Source: Bacteroidetes/Chlorobi group bacterium MS-B_bin-24
GTDB lineage: Bacteria; Bacteroidota; Ignavibacteria; Kapaibacteriales; UBA2268
NCBI GenBank assembly: GCA_003731685.1
Contig: RCNO01000002.1
Coordinates: 54,368 to 113,930 of the forward strand
Direction: 5' to 3'
Length of the DNA stretch: 59,563 nt
In this document: positions 9,708 to 18,680 of the stretch, piece by piece
Position numbering within the stretch: position 1 is the first letter of the stretch
How the letters are laid out: each line of letters starts with the position of its first letter
Program-made: the position numbers and the translations under genes
Notes under the pieces: model-generated
Seen by the model: only the letters and a program-made list of their open reading frames with translations
Told to the model about the DNA's origin: nothing
Database searches by the model: none

Positions 9708-9998
9708 GAATTTTGATTGAAAATATTGGATGGGATTTTTGAAAAACCAGTAAGTTTTTTGTTAACAAATAATTAAAATCGATGGATTATTTAACTATAA
9801 ATATTTTGACAAAATGTTTTTATAAGTCTTTGAAAAAACGCTTTAAAAAAGAAACAAGTCTTTTTTTGCCAAAATTTGAAAATTTTTATTTGAATGTTTC
9901 AAAAAAATAATAGAAATTAGTTTCACAAGGTAAGTCAAAATTTTCAATTTTGATTTACCTTGTCTCTTTTTGTCAAATTTTTGGAGGGAATGAAGGGA
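9708..9998. other. dnaA upstream region
   Basis: A 291-base, very AT-rich gap before dnaA. It contains the 12-bp palindrome TTTGTTAACAAA (9758-9769), homopolymeric A and T tracts, and the long dyad at 9925-9963. I looked for DnaA boxes (TTATNCACA or its complement) and found no close match, so I do not call oriC here. Promoter elements could lie in it, but none is clear. Confidence 0.6.
9925..9963. promoter_or_regulatory. 18-bp inverted repeat directly upstream of dnaA
   Basis: Arms 9925-9942 (ACAAGGTAAGTCAAAATT) and 9946-9963 (AATTTTGATTTACCTTGT) are complementary at 17 of 18 positions around a 3-base centre. The single exception forms G.U in RNA. The stretch just after it has only a short T run (9967-9971), and dnaA starts 36 bases later. 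In the transcript it would be a strong hairpin shortly before the ribosome site; in DNA it could be a dimeric protein's operator. An intrinsic terminator is less likely with so little U-tract. Confidence 0.7.
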
Positions 9999-11426
9999 AT
10001 GAATTATACTGATTTGTTCAAAGAAATTACTACTGATGAAAATGATAGTTGCCAAAAAAGTAAAACTGAATTAGAAAATCGATGGAAAAAACTTTTGCGT
10101 TTCATCAAAAACAATGTTTCGACCCATATCTTTCGAACTTGGTTCATTCCCTTACGACCGATAAAATACGAAAACGACGAAATTCTGGTCGAAGTCCCTT
10201 CCCAATTCTACTGCGAGTGGATTGACCAGCACTATTACTCTCTGATTCGTGCAGGTTTGGAAAGATTTTTCTCTGCCGACACGAAATTGAACTACCAAGT
10301 GGTTGTCGATACTACAAACCCCGAAGAATCTAAAATCAAACCCCCAAGCAGTAACGAACAAAACCAAGAAGGCTTACGCACAAAAATTATCCAAAATCTG
10401 GATTACAACCCAAATCTGGCAAAGCATTTTACATTCGACAATTTTGTCGTGGGCGACAGCAATCAATTTGCATACTCTTCTTGTTTGGCTGTGGCAAAAA
10501 ATCCCTTCGACACAAAATACAATCCTCTCATCATTTACGGAAATACTGGTTTGGGCAAAACCCATTTGATTCAAGCAATTGGAAATCATATATTAATTAA
10601 CTATCCTACAATTCGAGTGCTATATTCCACAAGCGAAAACTTTGCAAACAACTTCATCGACTCCCTTAAAAACAATAGTATGAACGAATTTGTTCAGTTT
10701 TATCGCAATGTGGATGTCCTTCTTATTGACGATATTCAATTTTTCCAAAATAAAGGCAAAATTCAGGAACACTTCTTCCATACCTTCAACACATTGCATC
10801 AAGCAGGGAAACAAATTGTTCTAACAAGCGATAAACAACCCAAAGACCTAAAAGATTTGGACGAACAATTAATAAGCCGTTTCCAATGGGGATTGCTCGT
10901 CGATATTCAACCGCCAGAATTGGAAACTCGAATCGCAATTACAAAAATGAAAAGCGAAAAGGAAGGACTTGAACTGCCCCAAGATGTGGTTGAATTTATT
11001 GCACAAAATGTAACATCGAACGTCCGTGAAATCGAGGGCGTAATCGTTAGTTTAATTGCCCAAGTGGCTTTTGGCAATAAAAAGCCTTCTATTGATTTAG
11101 TTCGTGAAATTCTTCGAATGAAACACATAAAAACAGCAAAAATCATTACAATCGATAAAATCAAAAGTGCTGTTGCCCATTTCTTCAATCTAAATCCCAG
11201 CGACTTGGAGTCGAAATCACGAAAAAAAGAAATTGTTGTTCCAAGGCAACTGGCTATGTATATTGCCAAAGAACTTACCAATTCTACCCTTGAAGCAATC
11301 GGGAGACACTTTGGCAACCGAGACCACACAACTGTTCTTCATTCTATAAATATTGCAGAACGAAATATCTTAATCGACGAGAGAATGAAATCGGCTTACG
11401 AATTTATAACCCGCAAACTTATTTGA
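9999..11426 (+). CDS. dnaA: Chromosomal replication initiator DnaA
   Basis: Binds DnaA boxes at the origin and opens DNA in an ATP-dependent oligomer. From the ATG at 9999 it is 475 residues. The upstream GGAGGG (9983-9988) is 11 bases from this ATG but only 2-3 from the ATG at 9990, which is why 9999 is preferred; a TTG at 9960 lies inside the inverted repeat. Domains are an N-terminal helical domain I, a short linker, an AAA+ domain with Walker A GNTGLGKTH (about 181-189) and Walker B VLLIDDIQF (about 240-248), and C-terminal domain IV with GNRDHTTVLHSI, the DnaA signature. dnaN, recF and gyrB do not follow; a membrane-protein gene starts 3 bases after the stop. Confidence 0.96.
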   Translation: MNYTDLFKEITTDENDSCQKSKTELENRWKKLLRFIKNNVSTHIFRTWFIPLRPIKYENDEILVEVPSQFYCEWIDQHYYSLIRAGLERFFSADTKLNYQVVVDTTNPEESKIKPPSSNEQNQEGLRTKIIQNLDYNPNLAKHFTFDNFVVGDSNQFAYSSCLAVAKNPFDTKYNPLIIYGNTGLGKTHLIQAIGNHILINYPTIRVLYSTSENFANNFIDSLKNNSMNEFVQFYRNVDVLLIDDIQFFQNKGKIQEHFFHTFNTLHQAGKQIVLTSDKQPKDLKDLDEQLISRFQWGLLVDIQPPELETRIAITKMKSEKEGLELPQDVVEFIAQNVTSNVREIEGVIVSLIAQVAFGNKKPSIDLVREILRMKHIKTAKIITIDKIKSAVAHFFNLNPSDLESKSRKKEIVVPRQLAMYIAKELTNSTLEAIGRHFGNRDHTTVLHSINIAERNILIDERMKSAYEFITRKLI

Positions 11427-11429
11427 TTT

Positions 11430-12311
11430 ATGGCTTCTTATTCATTTAATACTATAAAGAAAAACATTTTAAAATTTGGTTCATTAATTTTAGGTGTTCT
11501 TTCTGCCACTTTTGGTCTAAAATCATTTCTATTGCCCAATAAATTTATCGACGGCGGAATTACAGGAATCTCGATGTTGAGTTCTGTCCTCTCCGGGCTT
11601 CCATTGCCCATTTTCATAATTATTCTAAACTTGCCATTCATAATTTTAGCCTATTCAAACATTTCCCGAGAACTTTCGGTAAAAGCAATAATTGGCATAA
11701 GTTGTTTATCATTATCTTTGATTATTATTCCATTTCCAGTTTTAACATACGATAAACTTTTGGTAGCAGTATTTGGTGGTTTTTTTCTTGGGGCTGGCAT
11801 AGCCTTTGCAATTCGTGGTGGTGGCGTTATCGACGGCACCGAAATCCTTGCAATCTATTTAAGCAGGAAACTCCACACAACTGTCGGCGACATTATACTC
11901 TTTATCAATATCATCATATTTTCGGTTGTTGCAATTACTCTTGGGGTCGAAATCGCTTTCTATTCCATTTTAACATATCTTTCGGCTTCCAAAACAACAG
12001 ATTTCATTATCGAAGGAATCGAAGAGTATATCGCAGTCATAATCGTCTCGGAGAAATCAAAAGAACTACGCGAGGCAATACTTTTCAACTTGAACCGTGG
12101 TGCAACAATCTTCTTGGGCAAAAGAGGTCTTGGCAATAATGATTCGGAACCTTCTTACACCGAAGTAATCTATACTGTTCTAACAAGGCTCGAATTACCA
12201 AAGCTTACAGCCGAAATAAATAGAATCGACCCATCTGCTTTTGTTGTTATGCATAAAGTGAAAGATACAATCGGCGGGTATATTAAAAAACGCCCTCAAA
12301 ACGTCATATAA
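11430..12311 (+). CDS. YitT family membrane protein
   Basis: A 293-residue integral membrane protein. The N-terminal YitT/DUF161 part has about five to six hydrophobic segments, including FGLKSFLLPNKFIDGGITGIS and GGFFLGAGIAFAIRGGGVIDGTEI, both family hallmarks. A C-terminal cytosolic DUF2179 domain (about 205-290) follows, with AILFNLNRGATIFLGKRG and ending near DPSAFVVMHKVKDTIGG. The transported substrate of this family is unknown. It starts 3 bases after dnaA and is probably cotranscribed. Confidence 0.9.
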   Translation: MASYSFNTIKKNILKFGSLILGVLSATFGLKSFLLPNKFIDGGITGISMLSSVLSGLPLPIFIIILNLPFIILAYSNISRELSVKAIIGISCLSLSLIIIPFPVLTYDKLLVAVFGGFFLGAGIAFAIRGGGVIDGTEILAIYLSRKLHTTVGDIILFINIIIFSVVAITLGVEIAFYSILTYLSASKTTDFIIEGIEEYIAVIIVSEKSKELREAILFNLNRGATIFLGKRGLGNNDSEPSYTEVIYTVLTRLELPKLTAEINRIDPSAFVVMHKVKDTIGGYIKKRPQNVI

Positions 12312-12338
12312 ATTTTTAATTTACTCATTATTGAGATA

Positions 12339-13709
12339 ATGAACGAACAAAGCCGAAAGCGTGCAGTTTTAACAGTATCAGTAATTACATCGTTTCTTAC
12401 AGCATTCCTTGGCAGTTCGGTCAATGTGGCTCTCCCTTCGATTGAAAAAGAATTCCACATCACCGCCGTTTCTCTCGCTTGGATTTCTTCTTCATATTTG
12501 CTTGCTACTGCCGCGTTTCTTCTACCTCTCGGTCGTCTTTCGGACTTAATTGGCAGGAAAAAAACTTTTCAAATCGGACTGATTATTTTTTCTTTTTTCT
12601 CATTCTTTTGCGGTTTTGCTCCTAATGTCCAAATACTTATTATCCTACGCATACTGCAAGGTCTGGGAGCTGCAATGATTTTCTCTACCAGCAATGCAAT
12701 TATTACCTCTGTATTCCCCCAAGGTGAACGCGGTCGGGCAATGGGATTGGCTGTTACAGGGGTATATCTTGGCTTGACTCTTGGGCCACTCCTTGGTGGA
12801 ATTATCACGCACAATGCCGGATGGCGAACCATTTTCTTTTTGAACTTGCCAGTTGGTATCTTTCTTTCATACCTAACTTATACAAAGCTTCCGGGCGAAT
12901 GGGCAGAGACAAAAGGCGAAAAATTCGACCTCTTAGGCTCTTTGCTATACGCTATTGGCTTGGTTCTCTTAATGGTGGGCTTCTCCAAAATTCAAACTCA
13001 CTATGGTAAAATTTTTTCCATTATTTCAATTATTCTACTTGTTGTCTTTGTTTTTGTCGAAAACAAAATTGACCATCCAGTTCTAAATATTAATCTTTTT
13101 GCAAAAAATTTAACCTTTGCATTCTCTAATCTCGCCGCTTTAATAAACTACAGTGCAACTTTTGCTGTAAGCTTTCTGCTTAGCCTTTATTTGCAATACA
13201 TAAAAGGCTTATCTGCCCAATCTGCTGGGTTTATTCTGGCAATTCAACCCGTAGTTCAAGCCACATTTTCATCTTTTGCTGGCAAACTTTCCGATAGAAT
13301 TGAACCTCGCTTCGTTGCGTCTTTCGGGATGTTGCTTACAGCTCTTGGCTTGTTTGCCCTATCGTTTATTTCTTTCAATACCAACTTTATTTACATCTAT
13401 TTTTCTCAAATCCTGCTTGGTTTGGGATTCGCCTTCTTTTCCTCTCCGAACACCAATGCAATTATGAGTTCAGTTGATAAGCGATTTTTGGGCGTCGCCT
13501 CGGCAACCGTTGGGACGATGAGACTTATTGGGCAAACCATAAGCATAGGAATCGTCACCCTATTCTTTTCGCTTCATCTTGGAGGAACAAAAATTACCAG
13601 TGCACTTTACCCAAATTTTTTGAGCATTACCCACATACTCTTCGCTGGCTTTTCTATTGTTTGTGGATTGGGAATAATTGCCTCGTTGGCAAGAGGGAAT
13701 ATAAACTAA
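12339..13709 (+). CDS. MFS drug exporter of the DHA2 (EmrB/QacA) type
   Basis: A 456-residue major facilitator with about 14 predicted membrane segments, probably an inner-membrane proton antiporter for drugs or metabolites. Motif A is GRLSDLIGRKK near residues 66-76. The FSTSNAIITSVFPQGERGRAMGL block and the antiporter motif C-like GVYLGLTLGPLLGG follow, as in QacA/EmrB proteins. No membrane-fusion partner (EmrA) is next to it. The stop lies 2 bases before the convergent tRNA-Leu gene. Substrate cannot be inferred. Confidence 0.9.
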   Translation: MNEQSRKRAVLTVSVITSFLTAFLGSSVNVALPSIEKEFHITAVSLAWISSSYLLATAAFLLPLGRLSDLIGRKKTFQIGLIIFSFFSFFCGFAPNVQILIILRILQGLGAAMIFSTSNAIITSVFPQGERGRAMGLAVTGVYLGLTLGPLLGGIITHNAGWRTIFFLNLPVGIFLSYLTYTKLPGEWAETKGEKFDLLGSLLYAIGLVLLMVGFSKIQTHYGKIFSIISIILLVVFVFVENKIDHPVLNINLFAKNLTFAFSNLAALINYSATFAVSFLLSLYLQYIKGLSAQSAGFILAIQPVVQATFSSFAGKLSDRIEPRFVASFGMLLTALGLFALSFISFNTNFIYIYFSQILLGLGFAFFSSPNTNAIMSSVDKRFLGVASATVGTMRLIGQTISIGIVTLFFSLHLGGTKITSALYPNFLSITHILFAGFSIVCGLGIIASLARGNIN

Positions 13710-13711
13710 AG

Positions 13712-13795
13712 TGCCCGGAACAGGAATCGAACCTGCACGGCTTTGCAGCCACTGCGCCCTGAACGCAGCGCGTCTACCAGTTCCGCCATCCGGGC
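13712..13795 (-). tRNA. tRNA-Leu (CAG anticodon)
   Basis: On the minus strand the acceptor stem is GCCCGGA/TCCGGGC with an A discriminator. The anticodon stem CTGCG/CGCAG closes the loop TTCAGGG (anticodon CAG). A long variable arm and GGTTCGATTCC in the T-arm complete it, making an 84-base class II tRNA. No CCA is encoded. It lies 5 bases downstream of tRNA-Ser on the same strand. Confidence 0.95.
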
Positions 13796-13800
13796 AATCG

Positions 13801-13887
13801 CGGAGAGTGAGGGATTCGAACCCCCGGAAGGATTACTCCTTCAACGGTTTTCGAGACCGCCCCGTTCGACCACTCCGGCAACTCTCC
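13801..13887 (-). tRNA. tRNA-Ser (CGA anticodon)
   Basis: On the minus strand the acceptor stem is GGAGAGT/ACTCTCC with a G discriminator. The anticodon stem GCGGT/ACCGT closes the loop CTCGAAA (anticodon CGA). A long variable arm and GGTTCGAATCC in the T-arm make it an 87-base class II tRNA. No CCA is encoded. It is likely cotranscribed with tRNA-Leu. Confidence 0.95.
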
Positions 13888-13929
13888 TCGACTGCAAAAT
13901 TAACAAATTTATAGGATTTATCGACGCTC

Positions 13930-16900
13930 TTACCTCAAAACCACCAACCTTCGTGCAACTCTATGATTACCAACAACAACCTCTACAATGTATGTTCCAT
14001 TTAATATATTCGATATATCCACAGATTTCTTGTAAACTGGCACATTAAAGTCGAGTCGCATTACTTCGCTTCCTGTCAGGTCTCGTATCAAAATTTCCGA
14101 AATCCCGTTCTCACCAGTGGTAACAAATTCCACAAAATTGCTCGCAGGATTAGGATAAATTCTAATGCTTTCGGTTTCATCCTCTACCCCACTGACAAAG
14201 TAAAATGGCTCGGACAACTCGCTTTCGCAACCCGGAGCAGTGGTAACTCTCACTGTGTAGTAGCCAGTCCGCAAAGGCACAATTGTCCTGTTAGTATCGC
14301 CGGGAAGTATTTTGCCATTGAAATACCATTGATTGCCATAAGGAGCACTCGAATAAAGATAACCGCCGCTATCTGCAATAACAGGCTTTTCGGGAAACTT
14401 TGCAATTTTAACTCTTTGGACAATGGAATCCTTGAAGAAAGTATTCGGGAACCATTGAACAAGTTTAACTGAACCAGTTCCAGCCGAACCCCACTTAATC
14501 CAAACTCTTCGATTCGTGGGATTCGAAGTTAATGTTCCACCCTGAACAGACCAACTGTTGTTTGCTCCGAGATTCGACACCGCCTCGAAATATGTCTCGT
14601 TATTCTCGCAAACCAAAGTATCGCCATCAACTTTAAGATATTCAAAAATACGAACAACCATTTCACTTGAATCGTAACAACCAGCAGGAGTTCTTTGCAA
14701 AAGCTTAACTTTTCCAAAGCCAGCCTTGTTCCATCCAACAACAACAGTATCGCCATCATCTCGCCCAACAATTAATCCATTCGTTACGCTCCATTTATTA
14801 CTTACAGTCATATCCGTTCGAGTAGTCACATATTTTTCAATACTTTCGAACATAACCTCTTTTTTACCCGAAATAGTAGCTTCGGGCGTGTGGAAAATAT
14901 CCACTCTCAGTTTGACAGAATCAACACAACCAAATTGGTTAATCCTCTTCAAAATCACATAACCGGGAGTTGTATTCCCCCATTTAATTATAACCACATT
15001 GTCGGCAAGTTTCTTTTCCAATGTTCCATTTTGAACCGACCAAATGTTTTTAATCTGGGAAGAATCAGTAGTAGAGTATATAAAAGACTGCCCAGAACAA
15101 ACACGAGTTTGACCATTGATAATCCTACCCGGTGGTTGCGAAACATTAATCATAACAAATGTGGAATCTTGGCAACCCAACTCATTAATTGCAGTTAAAA
15201 TTACCTTGCCAGAAGTTACTGTATCGAAGCGGACAAAAACAGTATCATCTGTTGGAAGCGATAGCAAAGTTCCGCCCTCGACTCGCCAGAAAAAGTCATT
15301 CCGCAAATCCCACATTCCTTCTCTTTTTGGAAAAGCCCAAAGCTTCACAACATTTCCCGAACAAACAACTGTGTCGCCAATGATTTTTGGATGCGGGACT
15401 TCGATAATTCCAAGATGGTCTTTATATTCCTCAAAATCTGCCACCAAAGGTGGATTTGTCGAAACAATTCTCAATTGATAAGTATAGCCGGGAGAAATAT
15501 TTCGTGGTGCAAGGCAAAGTATTGGCTCTGCAACACGACCTTGTTTCCTTCCAACAACATAAGCACTATCGAAAGAACCCAATGAGTCGCTCAACAAAAC
15601 AATGAAAGTATTCCCCGGTTCAAAAAGATAGAATGTGTAAAAATCAACCAAGAAGGGATTGCCCATACACACACTTTTGTCAAATGGTTTAAATTTTAGC
15701 TCAGGTTTTATAGTATCTTCATTGAACACATAAAGCCCAAAAGCAGTGGATATCCATTTATTATTCGATAAATCAGTAAATACATTATTGAAATTGTTTG
15801 TATAAAATGGAGAATTGTCCTCCGTTAAAATAAATCTGGTTGTATCTTTCCAAACTGCAATGCCACCATTAAACGATGTCATCCAAGCAGTGTTTTTCTT
15901 ATCAATTTCAATGTCAACAACGTTGAAATCAGGGAAGTCCCCAGTTGCAGGATTGTGAACAGTCCAAACACTATCGTAAGTAAACAAACCTTGTTCGCTA
16001 GTCCCAACAAACAATTTGCCATTTTTATCCTCGGCTACATCTGTAATGTACATATTCACAAGCGGAGAGTTCCCTTCGTCAATAAACCAAACAGAATCTC
16101 GGTAGAAAACAGCAATCCCCCGCTCAGCTAAACCTGCATAAACTTTATCTATCCAATCACCATTTTCCTCTAAAACTTTTACTTTGCTTAGCGATGAAAT
16201 CATCCCCTTAAATTTATCACCATACATTGTATCCAACCGAATCCATCTGGAATAGCTTTTTACCACCAATCCCGAATCTGTCCCAACATAAACACCACTC
16301 TCAGCGGGTAAAACACGCAAAATTCTATTGCTTGGCAAATTGATTGTATCGTAGTAATATTCTGTCCAGTCATTCCCATTTTTAACGAACAAACCAGAAT
16401 CAGTAGCAACCCACAGTTTGTTTTCATTGTCTATATTTATATCATTTATGTTAGATTTAATCGGCGAATTGGAACTATCAAAAACTTGCCAGTTGTTGCT
16501 ATCGAACGAAACTAAAGCCGAAGGGGTCGCAATCCACTTAACCAAATCTTTCCCTTCTACAACCTTAACAACATAATTCGTAGGAAGTTTGGAATTTGTA
16601 AAATCAATAACTATGAAATTGGTGTCGTCCAAAACAGAAACTTTGTTTCGAGTGCCAAAGAACTTACGATTTCTACCATCGATAAAGATTGTATTAATGA
16701 AATCATCGGAAATCCGCGAATTGCTGGTGTTAAAAATCCTCCAACCAATCTGCGAGACGAACGCTACGCCCTTGTTGGTTCCAATCCAACGATTACGTGA
16801 TGTATCGAATGCGAAACAAGTAACCATATTGCTCGGCAAAGGTGAATTAGTTGTATCGAAGACATTGAAATTGTCGCCAATCCAATGGACAAGCCCGCCG

Positions 16901-17577
16901 TGAAGGGTTCCAATCCATTTAGAATTATTAAAATTGTCGAACTCTATAAAACTTATGTAATTATCGGGAAGTCCAGAATTTTCGGTATTCCAAACATACC
17001 ATTCGTTCCTATCGAACATACCAATACCATTTGGAGTTCCAACCCAAATGTTGCCAAGCGGGTCAATTTTAACAGTAATCAAATAATCATCAGGAATTCC
17101 TGAGTTCGATGTATTGTAAATTGTCCAAGTTGTGTCGTATTTGTATGCCAAACCATTCCCAGTCGCAATCCACAGACCACCAAGTACATCCCTATAAATG
17201 TCATTGACAATATTCGAAGGAAGAGGCGAGTTGTTCGTGTTGTAAATCAAAATCTGGTTGCTACGATAACGAACAAGTCCCCTATCGGTACAAATCCATA
17301 TCGTATCGTTCGAAAATTTCTTAATATTTCTAATGTTATGGCTTGGGAACTGAAGATAAAGTTTTTGCACAATTCCAACATATTTCATCGAATCGAGATT
17401 GAAAGCCCCAATGCCCGATTCCCGTGAACCGAACAGGAAGATAGAATTGCCATAAACAGGAACAATAGATGTTATGTCATTTCCGTTAAAATAAAACTTG
17501 TAATAAGGATTTTGCTGAGCAAAGAGAAAAACATTTAACCCAGCAAATAAAAGTATTACAATTAATGATTTTTTCAT
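13930..17577 (-). CDS. Secreted propeller/Ig-repeat protein with T9SS sorting tail
   Basis: A 1215-residue exported protein. It has a signal peptide (MKKSLIVILLFAGLNVFLFAQQ). Residues from about 50 to 620 hold some twelve repeats of roughly 44 residues with the pattern 'WIGT..GL...D...W..(Y/F)(N/D)T(S/T)NS.LP.N.I', the regulator-propeller (Reg_prop) repeat. Residues about 725 to 1060 hold four Ig/PKD-like repeats (VCSG...W.V..GTL...I.WG...G.V.L...N..GC.DS). A type A sorting tail with IYPNPASNFVEF and LNGTYIVEV ends the protein. No kinase or DNA-binding domain follows the propeller, so it is an extracellular structural or binding protein, not a sensor kinase. A strong GGAGG lies before the ATG. 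actE ends 15 bases upstream. Confidence 0.88.
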   Translation of the reverse strand: MKKSLIVILLFAGLNVFLFAQQNPYYKFYFNGNDITSIVPVYGNSIFLFGSRESGIGAFNLDSMKYVGIVQKLYLQFPSHNIRNIKKFSNDTIWICTDRGLVRYRSNQILIYNTNNSPLPSNIVNDIYRDVLGGLWIATGNGLAYKYDTTWTIYNTSNSGIPDDYLITVKIDPLGNIWVGTPNGIGMFDRNEWYVWNTENSGLPDNYISFIEFDNFNNSKWIGTLHGGLVHWIGDNFNVFDTTNSPLPSNMVTCFAFDTSRNRWIGTNKGVAFVSQIGWRIFNTSNSRISDDFINTIFIDGRNRKFFGTRNKVSVLDDTNFIVIDFTNSKLPTNYVVKVVEGKDLVKWIATPSALVSFDSNNWQVFDSSNSPIKSNINDINIDNENKLWVATDSGLFVKNGNDWTEYYYDTINLPSNRILRVLPAESGVYVGTDSGLVVKSYSRWIRLDTMYGDKFKGMISSLSKVKVLEENGDWIDKVYAGLAERGIAVFYRDSVWFIDEGNSPLVNMYITDVAEDKNGKLFVGTSEQGLFTYDSVWTVHNPATGDFPDFNVVDIEIDKKNTAWMTSFNGGIAVWKDTTRFILTEDNSPFYTNNFNNVFTDLSNNKWISTAFGLYVFNEDTIKPELKFKPFDKSVCMGNPFLVDFYTFYLFEPGNTFIVLLSDSLGSFDSAYVVGRKQGRVAEPILCLAPRNISPGYTYQLRIVSTNPPLVADFEEYKDHLGIIEVPHPKIIGDTVVCSGNVVKLWAFPKREGMWDLRNDFFWRVEGGTLLSLPTDDTVFVRFDTVTSGKVILTAINELGCQDSTFVMINVSQPPGRIINGQTRVCSGQSFIYSTTDSSQIKNIWSVQNGTLEKKLADNVVIIKWGNTTPGYVILKRINQFGCVDSVKLRVDIFHTPEATISGKKEVMFESIEKYVTTRTDMTVSNKWSVTNGLIVGRDDGDTVVVGWNKAGFGKVKLLQRTPAGCYDSSEMVVRIFEYLKVDGDTLVCENNETYFEAVSNLGANNSWSVQGGTLTSNPTNRRVWIKWGSAGTGSVKLVQWFPNTFFKDSIVQRVKIAKFPEKPVIADSGGYLYSSAPYGNQWYFNGKILPGDTNRTIVPLRTGYYTVRVTTAPGCESELSEPFYFVSGVEDETESIRIYPNPASNFVEFVTTGENGISEILIRDLTGSEVMRLDFNVPVYKKSVDISNILNGTYIVEVVVGNHRVARRLVVLR

Positions 17578-17592
17578 ATAACCTCCAAATGT

Positions 17593-18192
17593 TTATTTAT
17601 TACCTTGTAATTTTCTAATATAATGAATCACACACCACTTGTCAAAATCCGAAAGTTTATCGTGATACGAAAACATCAAATTTTGTCCAGCCGATAGAAT
17701 ATGAAACAGACGTCCATCGGAAAGATTCTTTGCCCTTTCGCTTGTTAAATCCGCAGGCTTTGGAAAGCCTTCTTCGTCTGGTTGCAAAGGTACTTCGGTT
17801 ACAACTGGACCATCCCCCTTCCCAGTGGAATTATGACAAGGAACACAAAAACGATAGAACAATGATTTGCCACGTTCAAGTAAAATTTCGTTATATGGTA
17901 AAGGATTTTTGAAATTCGTCTCCGGTATTGAATATTCTTGCGGTTCAAATGGATAAAAAATTGCCGAGACCGGAAAATTGTTTTTTAAAGGCAATGCATC
18001 GCTACCATACTCTTTCGATAAAGAATAAAGCTTATCCTTCGATATTTTATTCTGTTGGTCCATATCTGCAATTAACTGCATCACTGGTTTTTCTTTATAA
18101 ATCTTTATATATCCTATGTTTAATAGCAACAAAAAAATTAGTATCAAAAATAAAAACGAAAGTATAAAATAAATAGTGAATATTCTTTTCAT
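17593..18192 (-). CDS. Monoheme cytochrome c, ActE-like subunit of alternative complex III
   Basis: A 199-residue membrane-anchored cytochrome c facing the periplasm. The N-terminal hydrophobic helix (about 5-28) could be an anchor. Heme is bound by CVPCH (116-120). The surrounding RGKSLFYRFCVPCHNSTGKGDGPVV matches ActE of the quinol:electron acceptor oxidoreductase (ACIII). The likely axial Met is in LMFSY (M173), where most relatives have MP, and the C-terminus KWCVIHYIRKLQ corresponds to the family's 'DRW..V.YVR.LQ'. It follows actD by 17 bases. The other ACIII genes (actA, B, C, F) are not in the window. Confidence 0.8.
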   Translation of the reverse strand: MKRIFTIYFILSFLFLILIFLLLLNIGYIKIYKEKPVMQLIADMDQQNKISKDKLYSLSKEYGSDALPLKNNFPVSAIFYPFEPQEYSIPETNFKNPLPYNEILLERGKSLFYRFCVPCHNSTGKGDGPVVTEVPLQPDEEGFPKPADLTSERAKNLSDGRLFHILSAGQNLMFSYHDKLSDFDKWCVIHYIRKLQGNK

Positions 18193-18209
18193 ATTTTAAG
18201 TATTTTCTC

Positions 18210-18674
18210 TCATGGAATCAATCTTTTTTCGAAAGTTTGTGGAAAATCATTTACATTGTCATAAAATAATAACAATACTTGCTCATCCTCCAAAGTCGAA
18301 ATTAATTCTTTAATTTCGTCTGGTAAGTGTGTATTGTTAAACTTATTGACAACAAGAAAACGTGCAAAGATAATTAATCCAATTACAATAAGGGTAAGCT
18401 CAAAAGCAAAAATAAAACCTGTTGATAAATGGAAAAATGGCTTGGAACTTAAAATTTGCGGATTATCAATCGAATTTGCCCAATATTGAAAAGTGATGGC
18501 AAAAGCAAATACAATTATTCCAATATAGAACAACGGAAATGAAAACTGCTTGTTGATTTTTCGGGGAACAAAATAGCCTTTTGATGAAAAAACTTCAAAC
18601 CTTCCCCAATTCGATAAAGAAAAGGATTCCAAAAAATTTGAAAGCTCCGATTCCGAAAGAACAATATATTTCAT
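18210..18674 (-). CDS. DUF3341 membrane protein, ActD-like subunit of alternative complex III
   Basis: A 154-residue protein from the ATG at 18674 (a TTG at 18680 is less likely). It has a soluble N-terminal part and two membrane segments, one at about 50-72 leading into FQYWANSIDNP, and one at about 85-115 with FIFAFELTLIVIGLIIF. The 'QWW.N..D.P......P..S.P.F...FELT' pattern is the DUF3341/ActD signature. ActD anchors the c-type cytochromes and lies next to the quinol site. Together with actE downstream this is a two-gene unit. It starts 6 bases after the ricT stop, which suggests cotranscription. Confidence 0.8.
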   Translation of the reverse strand: MKYIVLSESELSNFLESFSLSNWGRFEVFSSKGYFVPRKINKQFSFPLFYIGIIVFAFAITFQYWANSIDNPQILSSKPFFHLSTGFIFAFELTLIVIGLIIFARFLVVNKFNNTHLPDEIKELISTLEDEQVLLLFYDNVNDFPQTFEKRLIP

Positions 18675-18680
18675 AAACAA

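Noticed and set aside
9708-9998. Origin of replication upstream of dnaA
   Set aside because: The region is AT-rich but I found no close DnaA box; TTGTTAACA at 9760 differs from TTATCCACA at three positions.
13930-17577. Two-component sensor kinase, suggested by regulator-propeller repeats
   Set aside because: No histidine kinase, receiver or DNA-binding domain follows; the C-terminus is a T9SS tail.
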